Source: Blastomyces gilchristii SLH14081
Taxonomy: Eukaryota; Ascomycota; Eurotiomycetes; Onygenales; Ajellomycetaceae
DNA length: 64,000 nt
Assembly: GCF_000003855.2 (NCBI RefSeq)
Contig: NW_003101681.1
Span: 3,373,896 to 3,437,895, forward strand
Direction: 5' to 3'
The position numbers and the translations under genes are program-made. Shown piece by piece: positions 36,467 through 49,511 of the stretch. The notes under the pieces were generated by a model. The model worked only from the letters and a program-made list of their open reading frames with translations. It was not told the origin of the DNA and made no database searches. The stretch's first letter is position 1; each line of letters starts with the position of its first letter.

Positions 36467-38068
36467 CTAATCACTATCATCAGATAGTAGATTATAACTA
36501 TTCTTAAAAGTAGAAATCTCAACTGCTTGCATTATATCTAGTTTATCATCAGAGTCATTTCTCAATTCTCTAATCTTAATAGAAGTTTGAGGATTCAAAT
36601 TCTGTTTACATTTAGCTGGAGAATTAGAGTTTGAAGATTTAGATAGTTGAGAGTTCCTTCTTTTTGAGCTTGCAGTTGTAAGTCTACTGACTTGACTCTT
36701 CTCTTCAGTTCTAGATTGACTTTGAGCTTCATCTTTTCTCCTGTTCTTTTGAGTTCTAGGAGCAAACATACATTCTTTTGAGCTAGATGTATGTTTTTCT
36801 TTGTAATTAGAGCATTTAAGCAGAGTATGATGATATATTTTATTTCTTTTTAAGCATGTTTCACATTTATACTCACTATTTTTATGATCTCTAGCACAGA
36901 ATGTACATTTTGAGTCTCTAAAATATGAGATTGAAAAGTGTTCATATCTTTGACAGTTTAAACACTGTGTTTGAGCTTTAAGATTCATTCTTGAGTCTTT
37001 GTATTCATGAACTCTCATTTTCAAATCTGCTATTCTTACTTCAGAGATCTTTGACTGTTCAAGTGTTTTTATATATACTAGAATAGAGACATTTCTCCTA
37101 CTTTGTCTGAACTCAATTGAATTTAGTTATACAGGCTCTTTTCTCAGTTGAATACAGTTGTATTCTTTCAATTCATTTTTGAGAAGTAGTATTTCTTCTT
37201 CACAGTCAAAAATTTCAACTGGAATATTATAAAGAATGAATTTGTCTCATTTTTCATCTCTCTTAGATAGAATTGTTGTGTTTAGCAAAGATTCTACTGC
37301 TGACTTTCAGAGATTCTCATTCTGAATAAGGAATTCAGCACTGAATTCAGGCATTGTAGTCAGAATAATGAAGTTTTTAAAGAATAATGATTCAATTGAA
37401 GCTATAACTGATTTTTGAACTTCAATATCAGTCATTAACTGAGAGAAGAACTGCTGATTAATTTCATTTCTGATTCTGAAAATGAGACTTGAGTTTAGCT
37501 TGGTTCTTTACAGAATGTCCTGCTTTAAGACTTTGAGAATAAGTCTTCTATTGCTGAAGATTTGAAAGTTTTTCTCTTTTTACATTTTCTTTTTCACTTT
37601 TCTATGAATAGAAGTATGAGCAGTATTCTTCTCAGTTTTCTCAGGATTTTAAGCAGGTTTTGAGATAGCAGATTTAGAGACAGCAGATTCAGCTGCTTGA
37701 GCATATGTTTTCTTCTGCTTCAAAGAAGAAGAAGAAGTAGAAAAAAAAGATGAAGAGTAAGATGAAGAGTCAGTGATTGTACTAGGAATTTTCAATGTTT
37801 TTTGAACTGTGTTTGAAATTCCAAGTTTGAACTTAATCATCTTCTGTAGTTGTTCAGCCTGAGTATGAAGAATTAATAGCACTTCTTCATTCATCTCACT
37901 CAGACACTGCTTTTCATGAATCTTGCTTACTTTTTCAAGTTTCTGTATTTCAAGAACTTGTTATTTCTCTATTTCTTCTTTCTTACTTCTCTTCAGAATT
38001 TCAATCTCAGGAATAGCATTTGAGAAAGCATCTTTTTTCACATCAACTGAGTGTATTTTTGAACTCAT
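36467..38068 (-). pseudogene. LINE-2 ORF1 (gag-like)
   Basis: ATG at 38066-38068 (MSSKIHSVDVKKDAF), end after DDSD at 36467; 1602 bases, same as LINE-3. The N-terminal part is charged and coiled-coil-like (EIEILKRSKKEEIEK), then a Ser-rich linker (about 37700-37790), a conserved central domain, and C-terminal zinc knuckles. Here the first knuckle reads CLNCQRYEHFSISYF, with the last Cys changed to Tyr. Stops: TAA within the coiled coil, TAA after ISKPA, and others. Confidence 0.85.
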
Positions 38069-39747
38069 TGTTCTCACTCAATGAAAAGTTAATCAGACTG
38101 TTTCAATTGAGATATTTATTGAACTCTTTTAAAAAGTTGATGAGACTGTTTCAATTAAGAGATTTCTAAGTCTGTTTTCAATTGAAAAGTTGATCAGACT
38201 ATTTCAAAAAAAGAATAAAAGACTTTCATCTATAAAACACCTGATTTTTTTCACACTAGTTCAGTAACTAGATTACATTTTTGAAGAGAATCTAATAAAC
38301 TAAAATTGATTTTTGTGATAAATCAATAAAATCTTTATAATCTCTTTCTTGAAATACAGTCAGGAAAAGTATGACATCAATTAATAATAAATCAGATAAT
38401 ATGAAAGTTTTTGAGAGAAAAACTGACAAAAAATAAATTAATTTTTTACAGAGAAATTGATTAAAAGTATTTAATTTTATTCTAAATCATTCAATTCTTC
38501 TCACACAACAAGTGTGCAACTCAAATCAGTTAATAAAGAGTGTAAAAAGAAATTAAGTATTAATGAAAGCTCTTCAGTCACTGAAAAAGTAATTCTTACT
38601 TAAAAGAATATGAAATTATAACAGAAAACAGCTCTGTTTTTAATTCTTTATAAGAATATTGTATAAAATCCAGAGAAAAACACCTTACTTTTTCAAGAGA
38701 AGTAAAAAACTATTTCTAAGATCTTTTTTTTGCATTAACTGCTGCAGAAGAATGAGATAGAAACTGCTAAGATATACACTACTGTATACTCTCTATCAAG
38801 ACTTTCCCTCTTCAGAGTCTTGATATTATAGAGAATATAAGTCTGTTTCTATATAATAATATAAATATTATCAGTGAGATGTAGAGGAACTAGTTATTTA
38901 TATCTCAAAATAGAAGACTTTGTCAATAATTATATCAATATAGAGTGAATTCTCAAATTGAATAGAAATCTAGTGTTGCTGTTCACAATCTCTTGCATAA
39001 TCTATTGAATATTGAGATATTAAAACTAGATTTAATATATCTCACTGTGCAGGGGTCAAAGGCTCAGTCAGACCTTGAGATATACTGATTTTATAGTTGT
39101 TGATGTGCTGTTGACTCATTATCCGCTGATTATGTATTGAATGCTGTTGTCAAGGTATCTTTTTGTATTGTTCTGTCGGGGATGGGCCAGATTGAGAGGA
39201 GTAGTACAAGGGTGAGACTTGGCATTGAAGTCTAGATACACTGATAACAGACTGCAGAGATTGCACTTCAGAAGTGTCTGTTAATTATGTGCTTGATATT
39301 ATCATCAAGGTATCTTTTTGTATTTTTCTGCCAGGGATGGGCCAGATTGAGAAGGGCGGTACGAGGGTGGGACTTGGCATTGATGTTTTGGAACATCAAA
39401 GATGGACAGGGTTTTCGCGGAGGTCGCTTCTCAGATATCTCCACAATTACAGATTGGAGATCTTCCAAAATCAAGAAGATTGGTGCATATGGCTAGGTCT
39501 CTTCATCTTACAATTTGTATGGCAATTTGGCCCAGAGTTGTGGTGTGGTAGGGGTGAACGGGGGATAATTCCACACAGGAGTTTTGAACAACATCTGGTT
39601 CATGTTTGGCTGGATATCTCCACCACCACACGGGGTATGCGGTCGGCGATGGGGTCAAAATGCTCGTATAATCGAGGGCTTTTCGATGGATCTATCGGCG
39701 GGTTCTTATTCGAAAAATCGAGCGAGTTCGTGGTGGAGCGGTTTTTG
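38069..39747 (-). promoter_or_regulatory. LINE-2 5' UTR with 155-bp tandem units
   Basis: Non-coding 1.68 kb. Between about 39111 and 39400 a unit with CAAGGTATCTTTTTGTATT and GATGGGCCAGATTGAGA recurs with a 155-base period (39151 and 39306), about 1.9 copies. The outermost 430 bases (39310-39740) retain CpGs and GG/CC, in contrast to the rest of the element. LINE promoters are internal to the 5' UTR, so repeated units here may be promoter monomers; that is inference. Open frames at 39274-39847 are not supported as genes. Confidence 0.65.
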
Positions 39748-41853
39748 TATTCTCAATCAAGATATTGTGGCAGAATACTTCATTGAAACTGTAATCTTAA
39801 AAGCTTACACTATAATGATTCAAGCAGGCCTCTCTGCTGTTCTATGAACAGAGACTGTCTTCACAGTGATAACATATATCAATAGAGTCTCTATGAGCAC
39901 ACCTCTATTTTCAGACATTGTTTAACTTAAGAGCAGAACATCACTTACACTATATAAAGCTTGGAAAGACAAGCTGTATCTGCATATCAAGAACTTATGA
40001 GCAGTAGAATCACCTGTCTACATATTAAAAGAAGGCTCATACAGAGAATGTAGCAAGTTCACTGAATGTAGTAAATAAATCATTCTAATTGAATACTATG
40101 ACAGGACAATACATAGAATATGAAATCTCTTAAAAAATGAAGTTATTATATTCAGCAGTGTGAAATTCAATGAGAATGTCACACTGATGTGTGATGTAGA
40201 CCCTGCACTTGATAATCATAATACAATTGAGATTTCTCATATGTTGACTGCAACTGAATTCTCTGATGAAAATCAGTCAAAGACTGATCAATCATCTGAA
40301 TCTGCATCTCTACAGAACATATTTCCCTCTGTAAACACATCTCTGAATGACGCTACTCTTTTATTCATCACGACTGCCACAGGCTATAAAGTTGCATATC
40401 TCTGAAAGAAAGTTAGTGATGAGTCACCTGCAACTCTGACAAGATATGAGGGAGTCTGTAAAAATGTCACAGCTTTCAATCTTATTATTCTGAAGATATT
40501 CAGTATCGTTGAATTTCAGTTCTATCACATATTCAAGATCTACTTCACATGTTAGAGCTCTTAGACTATCACAGGGATCAAAGTTCTATAAACATATGAA
40601 GAGACAGTTAAATGTTCACAGAAGAAAGCTTGAGTGATCACAATAAAAAAGAAGCTTGACTTTGCAGCTGAGTATAAAATATTTGAAATAGTAAATAAGC
40701 TGAATATTAAAACACATGTTCTTGACAGCTCATGAGTTTATCATATTAAAATCAATATGAATAGTAACGTCACATTCTACAAAGTAAGATGAGTTATTCA
40801 AGACTTCTGTCAATGAAAAGATGTTAACTTTAATGATATCTATGCATCTATTGTTTCTGTCTCTGTTATCTTTGCAATACTTGAGATTGCAGTGACTAGG
40901 AACTGAAATATCTATTAAGTTAACTTCATCACAGTATTTCTAAACACAGGTCTTTTACTAAATGAGCAACGCTATATGAGACAGCTGACTGACTTCATTA
41001 ATAACACTAATTATATCTGTTTACTTCTATAATATCTCTACAGTCTAAAACAGGCACTCTATATATGATTCAATCTTCTTACAAATTATATAAAAGATAT
41101 TGATTTCAAGTTCTCTCATTATGATGAGAGCCTCTGATTCAAATGAGATTCTCTAATCTACCTCACTTTATATATGAATGATGTCAAACTTATACACTCA
41201 GACATAAATGCTTTTGAACAGATATTTATACAAATTACTGATTGATTTATTATAAAGAATCTAAGCTCTGTAAATCACTACTTAAATATGAAATTTGAAA
41301 AGAATGAAAGTAATATTAAGCTCTCACAATTCATCTATATTAAATCAATATTGAATGAGTGTGAAATGATAGACTCTAAAGGTGTAAGAATTCTTATGAA
41401 ATTTATATTTCATCTGTAATCTGATCTCAAACTCTTTAATAAGTTCAAATATCAGCAGACTATCAGATCTCTTTAATATCTCATTATCTATACTCATTGT
41501 GACATTTTCTTTATAACTGCAAAGCTCATATACTGATTAAGCAAGTTAATTCAAGCTTGCTGAGGTGCAGTTATAAGAGTTTTTTATTATATTTACAGTA
41601 CTACAGACTACTTCATTCAGTATGCTGCTGATGCAGACAATCTTAAGTTTAAAGTTTACACTGATTCTGCTTGAGCAGGTGATACTGATAATTACAAATT
41701 CATATCAGATCTTCTCATCTGACTAGCTAACAACTCAAATGTATGAAAATCAGTTAAATAGATAATTATGACTCTACGTATTACAGAAGCTAAGTATATA
41801 TCTGTTAGTGAGAGTCTGAAAGCCATAATCTGACTGTATGAACTACTAATTGA
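39748..41853 (+). pseudogene. Copia-1 integrase end, RT and start of RNase H
   Basis: It resumes exactly where 32107 stopped: YILNQDIVAEYF then ILKAYTIMIQAGLSAVL, the Copia integrase C-terminal half. 40160-40405 is a readable integrase/RT linker. RT lies about 40640-41330 with YSLKQALYIWF (family LYGLKQSPRxWY) and LYMNDVKL at the YVDD site, the first Asp being Asn. RNase H starts near 41640 (VYTDSAWAGD, then TEAKYISVSESLKAIIW). It ends in AACTACTAATTGA, duplicated after LINE-3. Confidence 0.88.
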
Positions 41854-43527
41854 TAAAAGCTCACATCGCTCCACCACGAACTCGCTCGATTTTTCGAATA
41901 AGAACCCGCCGATAGATCCATCGAAAAGCCCTCGATCATACAAGCATTTTGACCCCATCGCTGACCGCATACCCCGTGTGGTGGTGGAGTTATTCAGTCA
42001 AACATGAACCGGACATTGTTCAGAACTCCTGCGTGGGATTATCCCTCATTCTCCCCTATCACATCACAACCCCGGGCCAAATTGCCATACAAATTGTAAG
42101 GTGAAGAGACCTAGCCATATGCACCAATCTTCTCAATTTTGGAAGATTCTAAATCTGTAGTTGTGAAGATATCTGAGAAGTGATCTCTGTGAAAACCCTG
42201 TCTATCTTTGATGTTTCAAAACATCAATGCCAAGTCTCACCCTTGTACCGCCCTTTCTAATCTGGCCCATCCCTGGCAGAAAAATACAAAAAGATACCTC
42301 AGTGATAATATCAAGCATATAATCAACAGCCACTTCTGAAGTGCAATCTTCATGATCTGTCTTCAGCATATCTAGACATCAACACCAAGTCTCACTCTCA
42401 TACTACCTCTCTCAATCTGGCCCATCCCTGGCAGAAAAGTACAAAAAGATATCTCAGCAACTGTACTCAATACATAATCAGCAGATATGACAACTATAAA
42501 ATCAGTATATCTCAAGATCTGACTGAGCCTTTGATCCCTGCACAGTGAGATATATTAAATCTAGTTTTAATATCTCAATATTCAATAGATTCTGCAAGGA
42601 ATTGAGAACAGCAACACTAGATTTCTATTGAATTTAAGAATTAACTCTATATTAATATAATCATTGACAAAGTCTTCTATTTTAAGATATAAATAACCAG
42701 TTTCTCTACATTCTGCTGACAATATTTACATTATTATATAGAAACAGACTTATATTCTCTATAATATCAAGATTCTGAAGAGGAAAAGTCTTGATAGAGA
42801 GTATACAGTAGTGCATATTTTAGCAGTTTCTATCTCATTCTTCTACAGCAGTTAATGCAAAAAAAAAGTTTTCAGAAATAGTTTTTTACTTCTCTTAAAA
42901 AAGTAAGATGTTTTTCTCTGGATTTTATACAATATTCTTACAAAGAATTAAAAACAGAGTTATTTTCTATCATAATTTTATATTCTTTTAAGTAAGAATT
43001 ACTTTTTCAGTAACTGAAGAGCTTTCATTAATACTTAATTCTTTTTTACACTCTTTATTAACTGATTTGAGTTGTATACTTATTGTGTGAGAAGAATTGA
43101 ATAATTTAGAATAAAATTGAATAGTTTTAATCAATTTCTCTGTAAAAAATTGATTTATTTTTTATCAGTTTTTCTCTCAAAAACTGTCATATTATCTGAT
43201 TTACTATTAATTGATATCATACTTTTCCTCACTGTATTTCAAGAAAGAGATTATAAAGATTTTATTGATCTATCTTAAAAATCAAGTTTAGTTTATTAGA
43301 TTCTCTTCAAAAATCTAATCTAGTTACTGAACTAGTGTGAAAAAAATCAGGTGTTTTATACATAAAAGTCTGTTATTCTTCTTTTGAAATAGTCTGATCA
43401 ACTTTTCAATTGAAAACAGACTTAGAAACCTCTTAATTGAAACAGTCTAATCAACTTTTCAATTCAAAAGAGTTTAATAAATATCTCAATTGAATTAGTC
43501 TGATCAACTTTTCATTGAGTAAGAACA
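41854..43527 (+). promoter_or_regulatory. LINE-3 5' UTR with 155-bp tandem units
   Basis: The same tandem units as in LINE-2 recur with a 155-base offset (TACAAAAAGAT at 42285 and 42440). CpG-containing sequence is concentrated in the first 200 bases (41867-42070) and fades toward ORF1. The short open frame 41692-41970 on the minus strand spans the junction with Copia-1 and is not a gene. Confidence 0.65.
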
Positions 43528-45129
43528 ATGAGTTCAAAAGTACACTCAGTTGATGTGGAAAAAGATGCTTTCTCAAATGCTATTCCTGAGATTGAAATTC
43601 TGAAGAAAAGAAAGAAAGAAGAAATAGAGAAATAACAAGTTCTTGAAATACAGAAACTTGAAAAAGTAAGCAAGATTCTTGAAAAGCAGTGTCTGAGTGA
43701 GATGAATGAAGAAGTTCTGTTAATTCTTCATACTCAGACTAGACAACTACAGAAGATGATCAAGTTCAAACTTAGAATCTCAAACACAGTTCAAAAAACA
43801 TTGAAAATTCCTAGTACAATCAGTGACTCTTCATCTTACTCTTCATCTTTTTTTCCTACTTCTTCTTCTTCTTTGAAGCAGAAGAAAACATATGCTCAAG
43901 CAGCTGAATCTGCTCTCTCTAAATCTGCTATCTCAAAATCTGCTTAAAATCCTGAGAAAACTGAGAAGAATACTGCTCATACTTCTATTCATAGAAAAGT
44001 AAAAAAGAAAATGTAAAAAGAGAAAAACTTTCAAATCTTCAGCAATAGAAGACTTATTCTCAAAGTCTCAAACCAGGATATTCTGCAAAGAAATAAGCTA
44101 AACTTAAATCTCATTTTCAGAATCAGAAATGAAATTAATCAGCAGTTCTTTTCTCAGTTGATAACTGATATTGAAGTTCAAAAATCAGTTATAGCTTCAA
44201 TTGAGCTATCATTCTTTGAAAACTTCATCATTCTGACTATAATGCCTGAATTCAGTGCTGAATTCCTTATTCAGAATAAGAATCTCTGAAAGACAGCAGT
44301 AGAATCTTTACTAAAGATAATAATTCTATCTGAAAGAGATGAAAAGTGAGACAAATTCATTCTTTATAATATTTCAGTTGAAATTTTTGACTGTGAAGAA
44401 GAAATACTACTTCTTAAAAATGAATTGAAAGAATATAACTCTATTCAACTGAGAAAGAAGTCTATATGACTAAATTCAATTGAGTTCAGACAAAGCAGGA
44501 GAAATGCCTCTGTTCTAGTATATATAAAAACACTTAAACAGTCAAAGATCTCTGAAGTAAGAGTAGCAGATTTGAAAATGAGAGTGCATGAATACAAAGA
44601 CTTAAGAATGAATCTCAAAGCTCAAACACAGTGTTCAAACTGTCAAAGATATGAACACTTTGCAATCTCATGTTTTAGAGACTTAAAATGTGCATTCTGT
44701 ATCAGCAATAATAAAACTAGTGGGCGTAATTGAGATAATTGTGCATCTCGAGACGATCTTTTCTACCGTCCCCTGCTTATGTGCCCTGATTGCAAAGAAA
44801 AACATGCATCTAGCTCATCAGATTGTATGCTTACTCCTAGAACTCAAAAGAACTGAAGAAAAGATAAGGCATAAAGTCAATCTAGAACTGAAGAGAAGAG
44901 TCAAGTCAGTAGACTTATAACTACAAGCTTAAAAAGAAGAAACTCTCAACTATCTAAATCTTCAAACTTCAATTCTCCAGCTAAATGTAAACAGAATTTA
45001 AATTCTTAAACTTCTGTTAAGATTAGAGAATTGAGAAATGACTCTGATAATAAACTAGATATAATACAAGCAGTTGAGATCCCTACTTTTCAAAATAGTT
45101 ATAATCTACTATCTGATGATAGAGACTAG
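43528..45129 (+). pseudogene. LINE-3 ORF1 with divergent zinc-knuckle patch
   Basis: ATG at 43528 (MSSKVHSVDVEKDAF), end TAG 45127-45129; 534 codons including stops. N-terminal coiled coil, Ser-rich linker 43820-43880, C-terminal knuckles (CSNCQRYEHFAISC at about 44635, intact CX2CX4HX4C). Between about 44722 and 44800 the sequence departs from LINE-1 and LINE-2: it keeps four CpGs in about 60 bases and encodes RDDLFYRPLLMCPDC instead of the KRGEICQYTLLKCSNC type. Confidence 0.85.
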
Positions 45130-45158
45130 ATTCTACTCTATCTCTACTCTCTTTTAGT

Positions 45159-48100
45159 ATGAATATACAACAAAAATAATAAAAAAAGTTTAAAAACTCT
45201 TCAAAAATCACATTTATTCAAAATAATGTAAATAGAAACTCATATTGAATTTATTCTTGTCTTCAAATTGTATTTGAATAAAAAGTTAATTTTATACTAC
45301 TTCAGAAACTGAATTTTGATGCTGAGCAAAATTATATTATTTCTCATTCAAGCTACTACTACTTTCTATCTCAAAAGTCTGAGATAAAGTCAAGAGTAGT
45401 AATCTATGAAAGAAAGAGAATAAGATATCAATTCAATCTAAGATTTAATATCATGTCTGACCCTCATATTCTGGTGAGTGATATTATAGATAAAGAAAAT
45501 GAGTTTGATACTATACAGCTTATAAATATCTATAATGAAAAGTCATTGAAGAAAAATAACAATATCTGAATAATTAATAGAGGATTTCTGAACATAACTT
45601 CATCAAGAAACTCTATAATTGCAGAAGATTTCAATGCACATTATTTCTGATGAAATTCAGAATGTGAGAGAGCAGTGAGAGCTGATAATCTGATTAAATA
45701 AATCTTTGAGCATTCAATAGATTTGATTAATAAGTCTGATCAACAAACATTCTTTAGAAAAGATATGAAACAGAAGTCTATTATAGATCTAATCTTCATA
45801 TCACAAAATCTAATAAAAAGAAGACTTGTAAACTGATTTATTGATTCAAATGAGACATCAGAATCAGATCATGAGATTATTTAATTTAATATTGAACTGA
45901 GTGAAAAATAAATGAGTGAAAATTCTCTTCTCTCTAATCAGTATAACTTTGAAAAAGCTGATTGAAAAGCAGTTGAAAAAAGCATAAAACTGTTAAAATC
46001 TGAAAGATAGAATGAGCTATATTGAAATTCTGATCAAGATATCTCAAATGAAATGCTTAAGAATAGAGTGAAGCTTATTACATCTATTATTCTAATAAGT
46101 GTTAAAGATAATATTTCAAAGAGAAAACCTTCTGAGTATTCAAAATCTTGATAAAATGAGAATATCTCATCTAAAAGAAAAGAATTAGCTACTGTTAGAA
46201 GAGATTGAAAGAATGATGTAATATCTGATAAAGAGTTCAAAGCTGTCAGAAATGAATATTTTTCAGATATTAAAAGAGCTAAAACAGACTACTGGAATAA
46301 ATTTCTTGAAGAAGCATAAGAGAAGGAAGTTTTTAAAGCTTTTAACTATACTAAAACAAGAAGTGTAGCAAAACTTCCAGCCTTAGAATATGAGTTTCAG
46401 AATGAATCATATACAGCAAACTGTTTTAAGAAAAAATGTCAAGCTTTTATAAGAATTCTCTTTCAGAACTCACCAGATTCAGATTCAGAGAAAGAGAAAG
46501 AGAATATATCACTTCTCAACTACATTAATGAAAATAACTGGAAATGGCCTGATCTTACACAAGATGAATTAGAGTCAGCTATCTTCTCAAGTTCTGTTAA
46601 AACTGCTACAGATCCTGATTCAATTAATCACTTGATTATTCAAAATATATATTTCTACTTAAAGAATGAATATTTTGAGCTCTTTTTCAATCTCTTGAAA
46701 AATGAATATCATTCTGAATGCTGGAGAGAAGTCACTGAAGTGATTCTTACAAAACCTAATAGAAAAACTTCAATTTCTAAGTTATATAAAGTAATATCTC
46801 TATTGAACTGTCTAGAAAAGATTTTAGAAAAGATAATAGCTACTCAACTATCTTTTATAAGCTCTATAGATGATTCTCTTTTATTCAGTGAATAAATGAG
46901 AGATAGAAAACAGTGTTCTGCAATTGACACTGTTCTCTCAGTTGTTTATAATATTTAAATAGCAAAGTATGAGAGTCTGATCTCAACTGCAGTTTTTATT
47001 GATATAAAAGAAGCATTTAATCATGTTTCAAAGTCAAAGTTAATTCAGATATTGAAGATATTAAAACTGTCACTTTCTCTAATAAAATGAGTTAACTGTT
47101 TTATATCTAAAAGAATTATACAACTCTTCTTTGATGGAATGAAATAAGACAAGACTAAGATAAAAATAGAAGTATCACAGAGATCTTCAATCTCACTCAT
47201 TTTATTTATAATATACACTGCATATCTATTCAAAAATAGAAATATGAGAATAGTGTGATCTCTGAGTTATATGAATGATATTGGCCTAGTCTACAGCTCA
47301 AAAACTATCAAAGAGAATTTAAAAGTAATTGAAGAAGCTGTAAAGACAATCTTTGTTAGAGCAGATATCAATCAAATTCAATTTAATATGAATCAAACTG
47401 AGTTAATTCATTTCTTTTCTAGATTCAATGAGAAAGAACTATCTATAACTCTTTTAAATAGAGAGATTAAACCCAGTGTAAATATCAAATAATTAGAAGT
47501 ATGATTAAACTTCAAGTTGAATTTTAAATATCACATTCAACAAAGAACTGTCAAGACAGAAAGACTATTGAATAACATAATCAGACTATCAAATACAGAG
47601 AGAGATCTATTCTTCCAGGCTATGAGACAGTTACATATAGCCTGTATTACATCAGTAGCTGATTATGAAGTTTAAGTTTGATGAAATAATCAAGGAAATT
47701 TCACTGAAATCTTTCAAAGTCTGTAAAACAGAGCCTTGAGAAGAATTCTAGAAGCATTCAAATCATCTTCTATTAAAACAATAGAAATTGAACCTTCAAT
47801 TCTCTCTCCTGCTATTAGATTTGAAAAGGCCTGTATAAACTATGCACTGAGAGGTATAAAGATGAGCTTAAATCATATAATCAGAGAAAGAGTCTCTTCT
47901 TCATTTTCATTAATTAACTCTGAAAATGAACTGAATTGAAATAGATTTCTTGATTGAAATGAAAATGATTCTTCAAAGAAAATGCCTTCTCAACTTTACA
48001 GACTATGCTCTCTGATTAAAAATTAATTTTCTTCTTTAAATGTTGAAAAAGTGAATCATGAGAAGTTATCTCTCTGGAGAGAAAAGCTTGAATCTCTTAT

Positions 48101-49121
48101 AAACTTACAAATAAGTGAACTATCAAAAGAGAAAGAATATGAACAGTATTTGAAGACAATTTCTACAATCAATATAAAAGACTCTATTCTGATTTATTCA
48201 GATGACTCAAAAAATGAGAATCTGAATAGATTAGGCGCAGGCATTGCTTATACTGAAGATAATATCAATTTTATCTCAGATTTCTGAAATCTAGGCTGTG
48301 AATCTGAAGTCTTTGATGCTGAACTATTTGCAATAGTGAAAGCTTTCAAACTCATAGAAATAAAATCTCATAAAAGAGGAAATAGTTTGAAAGAGACATG
48401 AATATACTCTGATAGTCAAGCTGCTTTAAAAAGACTTAGAAATAGTCAGATTCATAATGATCAAATGAATCTTGAACTGATCTTAAACTCTGTTTTAAAA
48501 ATTCAAAAGAGAAGAACATCAAAGCTGATAATACATCTGCACTGAGTTCCTGCTCACATGAATATTCATAGCAATGAATTGGCTGATTCAGCTATAAAAA
48601 AGAGTGCAGAATTAAGCAGATCTATTCAAAAAATTATGTCCTGGTCTTTTATAAAGAGAAAAATAAAAGAATCTTGTTTAGACAAGTGAAATGAAAGCTG
48701 GCAGAAATAAAAGAAGAGTATACATTATTCAAGATTTGAAACAAAACCCAAGTGAAAATCTTGTTCAATTAAATGTAAAAAGAAAATATTCTCATCTATA
48801 ATACAGCTGAAACTAGAACATGGCTATTTCAAATCTTATATACAAAGATTTGATGATAGATTTGACTTAATAGAATGCTCATTCTGCAATACAAATGAGA
48901 ATCCTGAGTATATTGTAATGCACTGTGCATTATACAATAGTCTCAGAGCCAGATTGAAAGAGAAGTATGATCTAAATCAATTAAATATGAGATTCTTATT
49001 CTCAACTGAGACAGGAATTAAATCCTTAATAGACTTTCTATCAGAAACTCAAGCAGCTATAAGAAAATGACTAAATTCAGAATTATCTGAATATAAAGAG
49101 AAGGAAATCAATCAGATATAG
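45159..49121 (+). pseudogene. LINE-3 ORF2 (EEP, RT, RNase H)
   Basis: ATG 45159-45161, 29 bases after ORF1; end TAG 49119-49121; 3963 bases = 1321 codons, a multiple of three, so length suggests no net frameshift, though there are many stops. EEP: VSDIIDKENEF and IAEDFNAHY near 45620. RT: 46600-47500, active site SYMNDIGLVY near 47267, so YxDD has lost its first Asp. RNase H: 48180-48620, with LIYSDDSKNENLN, AELFAIVKAFKL and NELADSA-type blocks. TGA stands for Trp repeatedly (for example 47936, 47957). Confidence 0.87.
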
Positions 49122-49511
49122 TCTGTTGAAACAGCTATACACTCTCTTTTAATAATTTGTTTTGTTATAGTCTCTCTTTACTTTATCTTTTTCTTTCTCT
49201 TTTTCTTTCAATTTCTTTCTATCTATCTATTTAATGTTTCTATCTTTGAGACTGTGTTCTTTTTCTCTTTTCCTTTGTCATGATATTGTCAAATGGTTTC
49301 AAAGTATCAAAAGATGTTAAAACACTGCAATTTGTAAACAGTTTTTGTATTCTGAGCTGGAACTTTCTGATTTTGCATATATGAAATTGATGAATGTATA
49401 ATAGTTAACTTTACAGACATAGGAAAAACCCTGAGAACTAAAAGTTCTCAGGTAGATGTCATAGTCTCTGACTGCATACATCTATAATTGAAGAATAATA
49501 ATAATAACAAT

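Larger units (their letters stand above)
32108..39747 (-). mobile_element. LINE-2, full-length (about 7.64 kb)
   Basis: The ATT-repeat tail starts at 32108 and the 5' end is at about 39740-39747; the flanking 13-bp duplication TATTCTCA(T/A)TCAA may extend to 15 bp with one G/A difference. Structure on the minus strand: 5' UTR of 1.68 kb, ORF1 534 codons, ORF2 about 1320 codons, 3' UTR. The 5' end coincides with that of LINE-3 (CGCTCCACCACGAACTCGC), which indicates a true element start rather than a chance truncation. Strongly mutated except at the 5' end. Confidence 0.94.
41854..49511 (+). mobile_element. LINE-3, full-length (about 7.66 kb)
   Basis: Perfect 13-bp duplication AACTACTAATTGA (41841-41853 and 49512-49524). 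The element's conserved 5' end (CGCTCCACC) begins at 41867 after 13 extra bases that may be untemplated or part of the target. It ends with an AAT-rich tail. Orientation is opposite to LINE-2. It entered Copia-1 within RNase H. Confidence 0.94.

Noticed and set aside
39274..39847. Three overlapping open frames with CpG-rich sequence, at first sight a host gene
   Set aside because: They lie in the LINE-2 5' UTR, run into Copia-1, and the same sequence recurs at the LINE-3 5' end. Low stop density reflects the unmutated state.
32108..49511. One long palindrome or foldback transposon
   Set aside because: Each arm has its own target duplication in Copia-1 and its own poly-AAT tail, and the spacer is ordinary Copia coding sequence.
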